Shown: piece after piece, positions 32,935 through 41,641 of the stretch
Layout of the letters: every line of letters begins with the position of its first letter
Position numbering within the stretch: the first letter of the stretch is position 1
Assembly: GCF_002847525.1 (NCBI RefSeq)
Contig: NZ_PKKM01000007.1
Location: forward strand, 87,211-151,210
DNA length: 64,000 nucleotides
Source: Schaalia odontolytica
Lineage (GTDB): Bacteria > Actinomycetota > Actinomycetes > Actinomycetales > Actinomycetaceae
Direction: 5' to 3'
Notes under the pieces: generated by a model
The model's database searches: none
Seen by the model: only the letters and a program-made list of their open reading frames with translations
What the model was told of the DNA's origin: nothing
Translations under genes and position numbers: made by a program

Positions 32935-33779
32935 CCGACCATCTCCGCGGGGCGCGCGTCAGAAGAATCGGATTCCTCCGCCTCGTCGCGGGCCGAGGCC
33001 GGGGCCGGGTAGGGCACGCCGATCCCCTGTTCATGGTCGGCGCGGCGCTTCGAGCGCGCGTCGGAGTGGAAGAGCTGGCTGACCGTGGCGCGCACGGCGT
33101 CGAACATGCGCGCCGGGCGGTTGAGCGAGCCGAGCGAGCGGTCCGCGCCAGAGTGGGCGAAGTTGCAGGGGACCTCCATGACGGACAGGCCCGCGCGCAG
33201 CACGCTGATAGTCATGGCGGCTTCGAGCACGTAGCGGCCCGCGAAGGGCATGGCCGCGTCGATGGCCTCGCGCGTCAGGCAGCGCTGGTAGCTGAGGGGG
33301 TAGTGGCAGTTCCAGCCGGTCTTGCGGCGGATGAGCCGGCGGGCGACGCCCGGCCCGTAGCCGGAGTACTCGCGTCCCGCCGACGGGACGGCAATCGCCA
33401 TGTCGGCCTGGCGGGCGAAGACGGCCTCGACGAGGGCGGTGGCCTCGACCGCGGATTCGCCGAGGTCGGGGGAAAGAAGCAGGATGTGGCGGGGCGGCCC
33501 GTCAGGGCGGTCGCGCATGGCGGCGACCTTCACGCCGGTCTCGATCGCCGAGGCACGCCCGCGCTCGACGGAGTGGCGCACGACGACGGCGCCGGCGGCA
33601 CGGGCGGCACGCCCGGTGTCGTCCGTGGAACCATCGTCGACGACAATGAGGAGGTCAACGCTGGGTATGGCGCGGCACGCGCGCACGGTGGCCGCGACGG
33701 CGCGTCCAACGTTGTGCGCAGCGATGACGGCGGCGACGCGCTGCGGCTGGGAACCTCGAGATCCGGCGGGATAGTTCAC
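32931..33779 (-). CDS. Family 2 glycosyltransferase
   Basis: A 282-residue GT-A enzyme. It has A-V-I-A-A-H-N near the start, the nucleotide-sugar D-D-G-S-T-D-D motif at about residue 48, and a later D-L-G-E-S-A-V-E region where DxD-type metal binding would fall. No membrane helix, so it is cytoplasmic or peripheral. GTG 33779 is chosen because TAGACT lies 7 nt before it, so leaderless; an upstream reading would cross the promoter. Overlaps the DUF2079 start. Possibly a polyprenyl-phosphate glycosyl donor synthase; sugar unknown. Confidence 0.87.
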   Translation of the reverse strand: MNYPAGSRGSQPQRVAAVIAAHNVGRAVAATVRACRAIPSVDLLIVVDDGSTDDTGRAARAAGAVVVRHSVERGRASAIETGVKVAAMRDRPDGPPRHILLLSPDLGESAVEATALVEAVFARQADMAIAVPSAGREYSGYGPGVARRLIRRKTGWNCHYPLSYQRCLTREAIDAAMPFAGRYVLEAAMTISVLRAGLSVMEVPCNFAHSGADRSLGSLNRPARMFDAVRATVSQLFHSDARSKRRADHEQGIGVPYPAPASARDEAEESDSSDARPAEMVG

Positions 33780-33870
33780 GACTAACAGTCTACGGGCGGC
33801 GGGGCGCAATCGCGTCCCACCGCCCGTAATGTGAGCGACAAACCTATCTAAACGACAGGTAAAAATGTGC

Positions 33871-34752
33871 TTAGCGGATCGTCACAGCTCGGGAGACGAG
33901 GCCCTGACGTGCGCGGCGTTCCTTGTCATCCAGGCGCTCAGTGACCTTGAGGGCCTCCTCGAGGGCCTTGGCAAGGGCCTGCGTGCCGGGCGCGACGTCG
34001 GCCGCGCTGGCACCCTCGGGCAGCTCGAAGACCGGGACGATCAGGCCGCACGCGCGGAAGGAACCCACGTAGCGGGAGCCCTCGCCGACGTTGGCCTCGC
34101 CGCGCGCAGCTAGGCGGGCGAGCGCATCGAAAAGCTTGGCTTCGTCGTTGTCCGTCAGGAAACGCACGAAGTTACGGTTCATCTCGCACCAGTACGCTCC
34201 GGGGACGCCGGGCACGGGCTCGGTCGGGATGATCTCGTCGCGGTTCTGTTCGAGGGCGCGACGCGTCGACTCGTCGATCTCCTCGGCCGGGTCGAACCAG
34301 TAGGAGAAGTCCTCCTCGAGCTTCATGTCGGTGAAGCTGTCGAGGTCGAGGATGTCCTGGAGACGCTCGGAGGGCTCGCGCACGTCGATCGAGATGACGC
34401 CCTCGTCGCCCGCTTCCTTCGCGGCGATGGCGGCGAGCAGCGCGGCGCCCGCGTCGTGGCTGAGGTCCGCGGAGTTCGAGCGGGTCTGCAGCGCAACGAG
34501 GATGCGGCCGTCGGGGCGCACCATCGCGGGGTGGCCCTCGGGCAGGAGAGTGACGAAGTCGAATTCGACGGCGCCGTGGTCGGCGTCGGTGCGTGCGGTC
34601 AGCGTGGCCGCCGGGATGAGCTCGCGCATGGCGACCAGCTCGATCTCCTTCGGCAGGCCCTCGTAGGGGCGCGCGACGAAGGGGATCGGCGGGCGATACG
34701 CCTTGAGCTTGGCGGGATCGGTGACCTTCTTACGGCGGCTAGCTTTACCCAT
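33871..34752 (-). CDS. DUF5926-family protein
   Basis: A 293-residue soluble protein. It starts M-G-K-A-S-R-R-K-K and has the conserved I-P-F-V-A-R-P-Y-E-G-L-P, followed by R-E-L-I-P-A-A-T-A-style text (here A-A-T-L-T-A). This is the DUF5926 family restricted to actinobacteria. The basic N-terminus may be nucleic-acid interacting. No catalytic residues can be named. The gene is monocistronic; the upstream 241-bp gap holds the inverted-repeat element at 34835-34949. Confidence 0.85.
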   Translation of the reverse strand: MGKASRRKKVTDPAKLKAYRPPIPFVARPYEGLPKEIELVAMRELIPAATLTARTDADHGAVEFDFVTLLPEGHPAMVRPDGRILVALQTRSNSADLSHDAGAALLAAIAAKEAGDEGVISIDVREPSERLQDILDLDSFTDMKLEEDFSYWFDPAEEIDESTRRALEQNRDEIIPTEPVPGVPGAYWCEMNRNFVRFLTDNDEAKLFDALARLAARGEANVGEGSRYVGSFRACGLIVPVFELPEGASAADVAPGTQALAKALEEALKVTERLDDKERRARQGLVSRAVTIR

Positions 34753-34834
34753 GGGTGTAATCGTAGCGGGTTTCGCTCAATCGACGAGGTGGGGGCTGGG
34801 CGAGCCGGTCCGCCCACCCCGCGCCCCCTCCCCC

Positions 34835-34949
34835 AATGTCGCACGTATTTTGGTTCCCCTACCTTTTATTAGGTATCGAGAATTGCGCGGAATTTCAACG
34901 ACCTGATTTCAATGTTTGAAATAGGTCGCGGGGAATTACGTGCGACATT
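34835..34949 (-). repeat. Terminal-inverted-repeat element, copy A
   Basis: About 115 bp with perfect 13-bp terminal inverted repeats (AATGTCGCACGTA and TACGTGCGACATT) and an internal stem around GATTTCAA. It is homologous to copy B at 50845-50950: shared core GAATTTCAACGA-YY-TGATTTCAA, the same 17-bp spacing, then GGGGAATTRCRTGCGA. Lower GC than the flanks. MITE-like or a conserved structured element. Confidence 0.75.
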
Positions 34950-34993
34950 TTTGGGTAAACATGCGCCTGCGCAGGGTCCCGGCCCGTGCCTCG

Positions 34994-36598
34994 TCAGCGG
35001 GCGGCGCCCCGGGCGATGACCTCCACGCCGGGCAGGGCCGCGCGGTATGCGTCGAGGAAGCGCTCGTACCCGGCCACGCCCTCGGCGGTGGGCTCGAGGG
35101 TGGAGACCGAGGCCCCGGCGAAGACGCGCTCGGAGAGGTAGTCCGGCAGGGCGGGCACGGCCTCGCCCCCAGCGACGACCGCACGGTAGCGCGCGAGGAC
35201 CGCGATGCCCCACGCGCCACCCTCGCCCGCGGTGTCACCGACGGAGACGGGGATGTTCAGCGAGTCGGCGAGGATCTGCTGGGCGACGCCCGGGGTCTTG
35301 AACAGGCCACCGTGAGCGAAGAGCGAGTCGAGGCGCACGCCCTCGTCACTCAGGATGTCAACGCCGATGCGCACGGCCGCGAAGATGCTCATGAGCTGGG
35401 CGCGCACGGCGTTGGCGAGGCTCACGCGCGCGTCGGCGGTGTGGGTGAAGACCGGCTGCGCCGCCTCCTGGCCGACGAGCGGCTCGGCCGACAGGGTGTT
35501 GTAGGCCATGACGCCGCCCGCGTCGGCCTCGCCCGTGAGCGCGTGGTTGTAGAGGGCGTCGTAGATCGCCGGGACACTCACGTCGGCACCAACGAGGCGC
35601 GCGAAGTCGGCGAACCAGCCGACCCACGCGTCGAGCTCGGACGCGCCGTTGTTCGAGTGGACCATGGCGACGGGCGAGCCGTCGGGCGTGGTCACCATGT
35701 CAATCTCAGTATGCAGCTCGGTGAGGGAACGCTCGAGGACGGCCATCAGGAAGACGGAGGTGCCGCACGAGATGTTGCCGGTACGCTGCGCGATCGCGTT
35801 CGTCGCAATCATGCCGGTGCCCGCGTCACCCTCCGGCGGGCACAGCGCGATGCCTGGCTGCAGCGTGCCGGTCGGGTCGATGAGCGCAGCCCCCTCGGGG
35901 GTCAGCGTGCCCGCGTCCTCGCCTGCACTCAGCACGGTCGGGAGGACGTCGCGCAGGCTCCACGGGACCCGGGACTCGACCAGGGCCTCGTACTGATCGA
36001 GGTAGGACTCCGCGTAGGTACCCGCCTCCGAGTCGATCGGGAACATGCCCGAGGCGTCGCCGACACCCAGGACATGGCGGCCCGTCAGCTGGTGGTGGAC
36101 CCAGCCTGCCAGGGTGGTCAGGCGGGCGACGCGCGGCGCATGCTCCTCGGAGTCGAGGACCGCCTGGTGCAGGTGCGCGATCGACCAGCGCAGCGGAATG
36201 TTGAAGCCGAAGAGACGGGTGAGCTCATCGGCCGCGCGACCCGTGTTGGTGTTGCGCCACGTGCGGAAGGGCGCGAGCAGGTTGTCGTCGGCGTCGAAAG
36301 CGAGGTAGCCGTGCATCATCGCGGAGATGCCCATCGAGCCGTAGGACGTGGGGGTGACGTCGTAGCGCTCGCGCACGTCAGCGACCAGGGAGGCGTAGGC
36401 GCTTTGCAGGCCGGCGACGACCTCGTCAAGGGTGTAGGACCACAGGCCGCCCTCCAGATGGTTCTCCCACCCGTGGCCGCCGGTGGCGAGCACCTCATGG
36501 TCGGGGCCGATCAGGACGGCCTTGATGCGGGTCGAGCCGAACTCGATGCCGAGCGCGGTGTCGGCGGCGGCGATGGCGGCGCGGGGGTCGGTGCTCAT
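34994..36598 (-). CDS. FGGY-family carbohydrate kinase
   Basis: A 534-residue sugar kinase. It has the N-terminal phosphate-loop-type G-I-E-F-G-S-T-R-I-K, the substrate region G-W-E-N-H near residue 40, and the C-terminal adenosine-binding stretch F-A-H-G-G-L-F-K-T-P-G-V-A-Q. The longer size and Thr/Asn-rich T-W-R-N-T-N-T-G-R motif suit the xylulokinase/ribulokinase branch rather than glycerol kinase. ATG 36598 has AAGGAG 5 nt upstream. A LacI-type half-symmetric operator and a second inverted repeat lie in the upstream region. No isomerase or transporter is adjacent, so substrate identity is open. Confidence 0.9.
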   Translation of the reverse strand: MSTDPRAAIAAADTALGIEFGSTRIKAVLIGPDHEVLATGGHGWENHLEGGLWSYTLDEVVAGLQSAYASLVADVRERYDVTPTSYGSMGISAMMHGYLAFDADDNLLAPFRTWRNTNTGRAADELTRLFGFNIPLRWSIAHLHQAVLDSEEHAPRVARLTTLAGWVHHQLTGRHVLGVGDASGMFPIDSEAGTYAESYLDQYEALVESRVPWSLRDVLPTVLSAGEDAGTLTPEGAALIDPTGTLQPGIALCPPEGDAGTGMIATNAIAQRTGNISCGTSVFLMAVLERSLTELHTEIDMVTTPDGSPVAMVHSNNGASELDAWVGWFADFARLVGADVSVPAIYDALYNHALTGEADAGGVMAYNTLSAEPLVGQEAAQPVFTHTADARVSLANAVRAQLMSIFAAVRIGVDILSDEGVRLDSLFAHGGLFKTPGVAQQILADSLNIPVSVGDTAGEGGAWGIAVLARYRAVVAGGEAVPALPDYLSERVFAGASVSTLEPTAEGVAGYERFLDAYRAALPGVEVIARGAAR

Positions 36599-36643
36599 GT
36601 GTGCTCCTTGGGTCTTCATTGACGAGGCTGGGGCCGGGGTTGC

Positions 36644-36655
36644 GTTAACGATAAC
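36644..36655. promoter_or_regulatory. LacI-family-like operator upstream of the FGGY kinase
   Basis: GTTAACGATAAC with a central CG, about 46 bp upstream of the kinase ATG. TTA-A-CG-A-TAA is close to LacI-type operators, which control many sugar genes. Confidence 0.45.
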
Positions 36656-36695
36656 ACTTTCGTGCATGTACTGACAGGGACGTACGACCGTTTAT

Positions 36696-36710
36696 CGGAC
36701 ACACTGTCCG
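36696..36710. promoter_or_regulatory. Short inverted repeat upstream of the kinase
   Basis: CGGACA, 3 bp, TGTCCG, perfect. Within the 239-bp divergent region between the kinase and the toxin-antitoxin genes. Possible second regulator site. Confidence 0.4.
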
Positions 36711-36806
36711 GCATATGCAGATTTACAATGTATTGACACCGTTCTTTCATCCCATCAACGCTATGTCCTCTCCAAAAGCCTCTCCAACTGACGACTAGGG
36801 GGAGTA

Positions 36807-36820
36807 GACTACGCGTAGTC
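36807..36820. promoter_or_regulatory. Antitoxin operator palindrome
   Basis: GACTACGCGTAGTC, a perfect 14-bp palindrome. The TAGACT on its left side is the candidate -10. It ends 17 bp before the antitoxin ATG, the expected site of RHH-antitoxin autoregulation. Confidence 0.75.
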
Positions 36821-36837
36821 ACATTTGAGGAGGACAC

Positions 36838-37080
36838 ATGTCTACCGCACGGGTCGCACGCTCCGTCAAGCTCGATCCTGAGATCGACGCCCGCCTCACC
36901 GCCCTCGCGGAGCGCACGGGACGCACCAAGTCCTTCTACATGAATCGCGCCATTGAGTCAGCGCTTGAAGAGATTGAGCTCGCCTACTCACTGCAGGCGG
37001 AACTCGAGGACATTCGCAGCGGCCGAGCCACATCAGTGAGCCTTGACGAGGCGGTGAAGACCCTTGGCCTGGAGGGCTGA
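36838..37080 (+). CDS. Ribbon-helix-helix antitoxin (RelB/DUF6290-like)
   Basis: An 80-residue protein. The RHH strand-helix-helix is S-V-K-L-D-P-E-I-D-A-R-L with T-G-R-T-K-S-F-Y-M-N-R-A-I. The C-terminal half (I-E-L-A-Y-S onward) would wrap the toxin. GAGGAG lies 6 nt before the ATG. The promoter palindrome at 36807-36820 fits autoregulation. The toxin starts 17 nt before this stop. Confidence 0.92.
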   Translation: MSTARVARSVKLDPEIDARLTALAERTGRTKSFYMNRAIESALEEIELAYSLQAELEDIRSGRATSVSLDEAVKTLGLEG

Positions 37081-37327
37081 GCTATCACCGCGTGCACTGA
37101 AGCAGCTCAGCAAGCTCGATAAGCCAACCGCGCGCCGTATCATCGACTACCTCCGCGAGACTGCGAGCGGCGAGGATCCCCGCTCGTGCGGGAAAGGGCT
37201 GACCGGCAACCTCGCGGGCTTCTGGCGATACCGAGTCGGCAACTACCGGATCATTGCTTCCATCGAAGATGATGAGTTATTGATCCTCGCTATCAACATC
37301 GATCATCGGTCACGCATCTACCGCTGA
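37064..37327 (+). CDS. relE: RelE/ParE-superfamily toxin
   Basis: An 87-residue RelE-like ribosome-dependent mRNA interferase. It has the N-terminal A-W-R-A-E-L-S-P-R-A-L-K-Q-L, the central L-T-G-N-L-A-G-F-W-R-Y-R-V-G-N-Y-R-I and the C-terminal H-R-S-R-I-Y-R, which holds the usual basic catalytic residues. The start is TTG at 37064, inside the antitoxin, overlapping by 17 nt; no ATG would keep the family N-terminus. Antitoxin first, toxin overlapping, autoregulatory palindrome: a complete type II module. Its stop is one base from the convergent TetR gene. Confidence 0.92.
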   Translation: MAWRAELSPRALKQLSKLDKPTARRIIDYLRETASGEDPRSCGKGLTGNLAGFWRYRVGNYRIIASIEDDELLILAINIDHRSRIYR

Positions 37328-37328
37328 C

Positions 37329-37928
37329 CTACCGAGCGCCGAAGCCCTCGATGAAGAGCTCACGCGCGCGGTCGATAGCGGCGAGTTCCTTGTCGGTGAG
37401 CGGCTTGGCGGCGCTCCGCTCGATGAAGGTTAGGACGACGGACGCGTAGACGTCAGCGGCCAGTGGAAGCACCTCATCGTCCACGTGACCACGCGCCCAC
37501 TCGGTAAATACCGAACAGCACGTTCGATAAAGCTGCTCATGAAGGTCGCCGTCGCCTCCCACACGGATCGCCAGCAGAGTTTTCAGGGCCTGCCCATTGC
37601 GCGCGTACACGTCGGCGAGGTGGCGGGCGACGGCGCGGGCGTCGCATCCCTCGCCGAACCACAGTCCTTCGAGGGCAGGGGCGATCTCTTCAAGAAGGAA
37701 GGACACGACCTCGGCCAGGAGGGCGTCCTTGTCGGCGTAGTGGTCGTAGAAGGTCGTGCGCGACACCATCGAGGCGGAGCAAATGTCGGTGACGCTCACG
37801 TGCGCGTAGGGCTTTGCCTGGCACGCCTTGACGAGGCCGGAGCGGATCGCCCGACGCGTCTTGCGAATACGCAGGTCCAGGTTCTTCTCGGCCTCGCGCC
37901 CATGCTTATCTGCGCTACGCAGGAACAT
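37329..37928 (-). CDS. TetR-family transcriptional regulator
   Basis: A 199-residue TetR repressor. The N-terminal helix-turn-helix is V-S-V-T-D-I-C-S-A-S-M-V-S-R-T-T-F-Y-D (about residues 45-65). A helical ligand-binding domain follows. A basic leader (R-I-R-K-T-R-R-A-I) precedes the HTH, as in AcrR-like members. It is divergent from the alpha/beta hydrolase at 38056, with a 127-bp shared control region. I see no clear long palindrome there, so the operator is not identified. Likely regulates the hydrolase and itself. Confidence 0.9.
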   Translation of the reverse strand: MFLRSADKHGREAEKNLDLRIRKTRRAIRSGLVKACQAKPYAHVSVTDICSASMVSRTTFYDHYADKDALLAEVVSFLLEEIAPALEGLWFGEGCDARAVARHLADVYARNGQALKTLLAIRVGGDGDLHEQLYRTCCSVFTEWARGHVDDEVLPLAADVYASVVLTFIERSAAKPLTDKELAAIDRARELFIEGFGAR

Positions 37929-38055
37929 ATCTCTCCGATCATTTTTCCTCTATCAATAGGCTTATCCTACGCATAGCGGTCGCTCCGTCCGGTATCTAAC
38001 ATTTGGTTCTTTATTGTGTGGTCCACCGCACTCAGACAGGCGATACGGTCGATGC

Positions 38056-39225
38056 ATGTTCACCGAATACACAGGCAACCGCCAATTTGACCTGCAGCTG
38101 AACCGTTACCTCGGACCGATTCTGGACCGGCCTGGGATGGATCGGTTGACGACGAGCACCCTTGCCCGCATCCGTTCCGCTTCCCAGATCGCGCAGTTCG
38201 CCGGGCGCATGGCGGCTCGCTTCGATGCCGAGGGGGACGCGGCGGCCGCGTGGCGACTCTACTTTCTGGCCGCCTTCTACCTGCCCGAGCACGACCAGCG
38301 AAAGCGGCACTTCATCGACGCGGCATCGCGTAACTTCGACGCCTCTCACACTCACCTGGCGATGCGCCGACACACAGTCCCCTACAAAGATGGCTCACTG
38401 ACGGCGATCCACTGGCAGGCTGATCCTGACGATCGTGCCCGCTTCCCCGACGCGCCTTCCACCCTCGTCATGATGAACGGCTTCGACGGATACGCGGAGG
38501 AGATCATGGGGTTCGCCGAGTACTTCCCCTGCCGCCCCTTCGACATCATTACCTTCGACGGACCCGGACAGGGACACACCGCCCTGGCGGGGATGCCTCT
38601 GGATCCGCGTTGGGAAATCCCAACGACCGCCGTCCTGGACTACTTCGACCTCGACGGCGCTGCCGCCCTCGGGGTCTCCTTCGGCGGCTACCTCGTCATG
38701 CGGGCCGCCGCCCACTGCCCGCGCATCACGCACGTGATCGCCTTCGACATGATGTACCGGCTGCTGGACGGGCTGACGCTACCCCTGCCCGCGCCCATCC
38801 GCCCGCTCGCTGCCTCGATTGTCGAGCGCGCCCGTCCCGCATGGCTCTTCGACGCAACCATGTCCGTCGCAACCCACGCGAACGCGGACCTCGCGTGGAA
38901 ACTGCAGCAGGCGCGCCAGCTGACGGGACTGGATAAGCCGAGCGACGTCCTGCGGGCGCTGGGGGCGTACACGATGGAGCCCCTTGCGGGCATGATCCAC
39001 CAGCCCTGCCTGGTGATGGCGGGCGACGCGGACCAGTACGTTCCCTTTGAGCGCCTGTCCGATGTGCGCCGCATTCTCGCGGGCGCAGCTTCGCTGGACG
39101 TGCACGCTTTCCACGAAGCCGAGGACCCAGGCATGGCCCAGCACTGCCAGATTGGGGACCTTGACCGCGCCTTCGCGATCATGGGCGACTGGCTCAGCGG
39201 CCGGCAACCCCGCAGCGGCGCATAA
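38056..39225 (+). CDS. Alpha/beta hydrolase, divergent from TetR regulator
   Basis: A 389-residue hydrolase. An N-terminal helical cap (about residues 1-120) precedes the core with G-V-S-F-G-G (nucleophile Ser), M-A-G-D-A-D-Q-Y-V-P (Asp) and G-M-A-Q-H-C (His). The shape fits the DUF1100/2,6-dihydroxypseudooxynicotine-hydrolase-like group, which cleaves carbon-carbon bonds or esters. ATG 38056 is the first start giving a coherent N-terminus. Likely a detoxification or catabolic enzyme induced through the TetR regulator. Its 3' end overlaps the convergent HAD gene by 32 bp. Confidence 0.88.
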   Translation: MFTEYTGNRQFDLQLNRYLGPILDRPGMDRLTTSTLARIRSASQIAQFAGRMAARFDAEGDAAAAWRLYFLAAFYLPEHDQRKRHFIDAASRNFDASHTHLAMRRHTVPYKDGSLTAIHWQADPDDRARFPDAPSTLVMMNGFDGYAEEIMGFAEYFPCRPFDIITFDGPGQGHTALAGMPLDPRWEIPTTAVLDYFDLDGAAALGVSFGGYLVMRAAAHCPRITHVIAFDMMYRLLDGLTLPLPAPIRPLAASIVERARPAWLFDATMSVATHANADLAWKLQQARQLTGLDKPSDVLRALGAYTMEPLAGMIHQPCLVMAGDADQYVPFERLSDVRRILAGAASLDVHAFHEAEDPGMAQHCQIGDLDRAFAIMGDWLSGRQPRSGA

Positions 39226-40111
39226 TGCCGCGCATAACCGCGGCGGCGCCGTCGTTTTCGACGGCGGCCGTCACGTGGTCGGCGTGTGCGCGCACCTCGT
39301 CGGAGGCCCCACCCATGGCGACACCGAAGGCCGCCCACTCGATCATCGCGATGTCGTTCGTACCATCCCCAATGGCGACAGTCCCACACGCGGGCAGGCC
39401 GAGACGCTGACGCAGAGACTCCAGGCCACTCGCCTTGGTCACCCCGAGCGGCTCAATGTCCGCCCAGGACGTCCAGCCGACGAAGACCTCGTGGGTGCGC
39501 GACACATCCAGGGACGACAGGATCCGATCGAACTCCTCGCGATCCATGTCGGCGGCGCGCACGACGATCTTAGGCGTGGGCGTGGAGGCAAGCTCCTCCA
39601 TCGACACGATGCGGTGATCGCTCCCCTCGATCTCGTTGTTCGGGAAGGGCGCGGACAGCAGGATGTCGGGGTGCGGCATCGATGCGAACACCGAGCCGGG
39701 CACGGCCGCGGCGATCTCCTCCAGGATCGGACCGGGCACGAAGGTGCGCTCCTCGACGATCTCGCACGTCCCACCACTCACGCGCACGAGGGTCGCGCCG
39801 TTATTACACAGCGCCCACCCATCCGTAAACTCCAAGGCGTCGAGAACGGGAATCACGCCCTCGAGCGCGCGACCCGAGGCAATGAGAACCTGGGCGCCCG
39901 CGGCGGCGAGGCCGTGGATTCCCTCGAGGACACGCGGGGTCGCCCCCGCCGGAGTCAGGATCGTGCCGTCAATGTCGAGCGCGACCAGGACCTGGCCCGC
40001 CGACGTCGGAAAGTCGGCGGGCAGGGCGGCCGAGGCCTCGTCGAGGAGAACCTCGAAGGGGCGAGCGACTTCCCCGGTGGAGGGAACCGTCAGGAAGCGC
40101 TCTTGGCTCAT
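39194..40111 (-). CDS. HAD-superfamily phosphatase (Cof-type)
   Basis: A 305-residue HAD hydrolase. Motif I is A-L-D-I-D-G-T-I, motif II lies in L-I-A-S-G-R-A, the Lys of motif III follows V-T-K-A-S-G, and motif IV is G-D-G-T-N-D-I-A-M. The C2B-type cap domain sits between motifs II and III, as in Cof/YbiV phosphatases of sugar phosphates and PLP. Its start overlaps the serS stop by 4 bp, so it is translated with serS. Substrate unknown. Confidence 0.92.
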   Translation of the reverse strand: MSQERFLTVPSTGEVARPFEVLLDEASAALPADFPTSAGQVLVALDIDGTILTPAGATPRVLEGIHGLAAAGAQVLIASGRALEGVIPVLDALEFTDGWALCNNGATLVRVSGGTCEIVEERTFVPGPILEEIAAAVPGSVFASMPHPDILLSAPFPNNEIEGSDHRIVSMEELASTPTPKIVVRAADMDREEFDRILSSLDVSRTHEVFVGWTSWADIEPLGVTKASGLESLRQRLGLPACGTVAIGDGTNDIAMIEWAAFGVAMGGASDEVRAHADHVTAAVENDGAAAVMRGIMRRCGVAGR

Positions 40112-41382
40112 CGAGCGACCGGGGTCAGGACCTCGAGTCCACCCAGGTAGGGGCGCAGGGCCTCGGGCACGTAGATCGAGCCGTCCGCCTGCTGATGATT
40201 CTCGAGGAAGGCGACGATCCAGCGGGTCGTGGCCAGCGTGCCGTTGAGGGTGGCGACCGCGGTCATGCCGTCCTCGCGACGCTCACGAATGCCGAGGCGA
40301 CGCGCCTGGAACGTCGTGCAGTTCGAGGTCGAGGTGACCTCCATGTAGCGTTCCTGAGTGGGCAGCCACGCCTCGCAGTCGAACTTGCGGGCGGCGGAGG
40401 TGCCCAGGTCGCCGGCGGCCGTGTCGATGACGCGGTAGGGCAGCTCGACCTTGGCGAGCATCTCCTCTTCCCACGCGAGGAAGCGCTGGTGCTCCTCGGC
40501 GGCATCCTCGGGGCGGCAGTAGCTGAACATCTCGGCCTTGTTGAACTGGTGGACGCGGATGATGCCGCGCGTGTCCTTGCCCGCGGAGCCGGCCTCGCGG
40601 CGGTAGCAGGTGGACCAGCCCATGTAGCGCTTGGGGCCGCCCGACAGGTCGAGGATCTCGTCAGCGTGGTAGCCGGCGAGGGCCACCTCGGACGTGCCCG
40701 TCAGGTACAGGTCATCGGCGGGCAGGTAGTAGATCTCGTCGGAGTGCTCGTTGAGGAAGCCGGTGCCACCCATGACCTGCGGGGTCACGAGGGTCGGGGT
40801 CATCATCGGCACGAAGCCGTTGGCCAGCGCCTGGTCCATGGCCATCGTCATGAGGGCCAGCTCGAGGCGGGCACCGATGCCCTTGAGGTAGTAGAAGCGC
40901 GCGCCGGAGACCTTCGCGCCGCGCTTGGTGTCGATCGCGTCCAGGCCCTCACCCAGGGCGAGGTGATCCTGGGGCTCGAAGCCCTCGGCCGCGAAGTCGC
41001 GGGGGGCGGGGCCCTCGTGGCGCAGGACCACGAAGTCGTCCTCACCACCGACGGGCACGCCGTCGACGACCAGGTTGGGCAGGAGGCGCGCGAGGCGGTC
41101 GGCCTCGGCGTCGGCGGCGTTCGCGGCGACCTCGGCGGCCTTCACCTGCTCGGCAAGCTCCTTGGCCTGAGCAAGGATCGCCGGACGCTCCTCCTTGGAG
41201 GCGCGGCCCACGGACTTGGAGACCTCTTTTTGGGTGGCTCGCAGCGTCTCGAAAGCCTGGAGGGCCTCGCGGCGGGCGGCATCGGCCGCGATGATCTCAT
41301 CGACGAGGCCGGGGTTCGCTCCGCGGGCACGCTGGGAGGCGCGGGCGGGTTCGGGGTTTTCACGCAGGGCACGCACATCAAT
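40108..41382 (-). CDS. serS: Seryl-tRNA synthetase
   Basis: A 424-residue class II synthetase. The N-terminal long coiled-coil arm (about residues 30-100) clamps the tRNA-Ser long variable arm. The catalytic domain has motif 2 in [13 protein letters not shown] and motif 3 in [13 protein letters not shown] 41382 gives the canonical [10 protein letters not shown]. It forms an operon with the HAD phosphatase. The upstream 258-bp gap holds DnaA-box-like 9-mers. Confidence 0.97.
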   Translation of the reverse strand: MDVRALRENPEPARASQRARGANPGLVDEIIAADAARREALQAFETLRATQKEVSKSVGRASKEERPAILAQAKELAEQVKAAEVAANAADAEADRLARLLPNLVVDGVPVGGEDDFVVLRHEGPAPRDFAAEGFEPQDHLALGEGLDAIDTKRGAKVSGARFYYLKGIGARLELALMTMAMDQALANGFVPMMTPTLVTPQVMGGTGFLNEHSDEIYYLPADDLYLTGTSEVALAGYHADEILDLSGGPKRYMGWSTCYRREAGSAGKDTRGIIRVHQFNKAEMFSYCRPEDAAEEHQRFLAWEEEMLAKVELPYRVIDTAAGDLGTSAARKFDCEAWLPTQERYMEVTSTSNCTTFQARRLGIRERREDGMTAVATLNGTLATTRWIVAFLENHQQADGSIYVPEALRPYLGGLEVLTPVAR

Positions 41383-41461
41383 CATGCGTCCCATCCTATG
41401 CCAGGTGGGCGCGCCGTGTCCCCTACCGACCCGACTTTGAATTCAACACAGCAGGTCAAGG

Positions 41462-41641
41462 TTATACACAAACTACACTCTGAGAGTTCTCAAAAGACTG
41501 AAAGTTATCCACCTTTGGTGCATAACCGTGTGGACAAGATGACAGCAAGCACACGCCAGGCCGACACGTATGACACGAAGTACAACGAAAAGCCACTTAA
41601 CAACCCATCCACAGACCACTCGCGGGCTACCCTTATTCACA
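41462..41641. other. Cluster of DnaA-box-like 9-mers between serS and the diacylglycerol kinase gene
   Basis: TTATACACA (41462-41470), TTATCCACC (41505-41513), TGTGGACAA (41529-41537, reading TTGTCCACA on the minus strand), CCATCCACA (41605-41613) and TTATTCACA (41633-41641). These are five 9-mers at or near consensus in 180 bp, in an AT-richer segment. The last overlaps the leaderless kinase start. Confidence 0.55.

Noticed and set aside
40195..41640. Long open frame upstream of and in frame with the lipid kinase gene
   Set aside because: It is antisense to serS and arises from high-GC codon bias; the kinase start at 41641 has a leaderless promoter and a complete family N-terminus.
41462..41641. 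Chromosome origin
   Set aside because: Several DnaA-box-like 9-mers but no dnaA or dnaN nearby; kept only as a box cluster.
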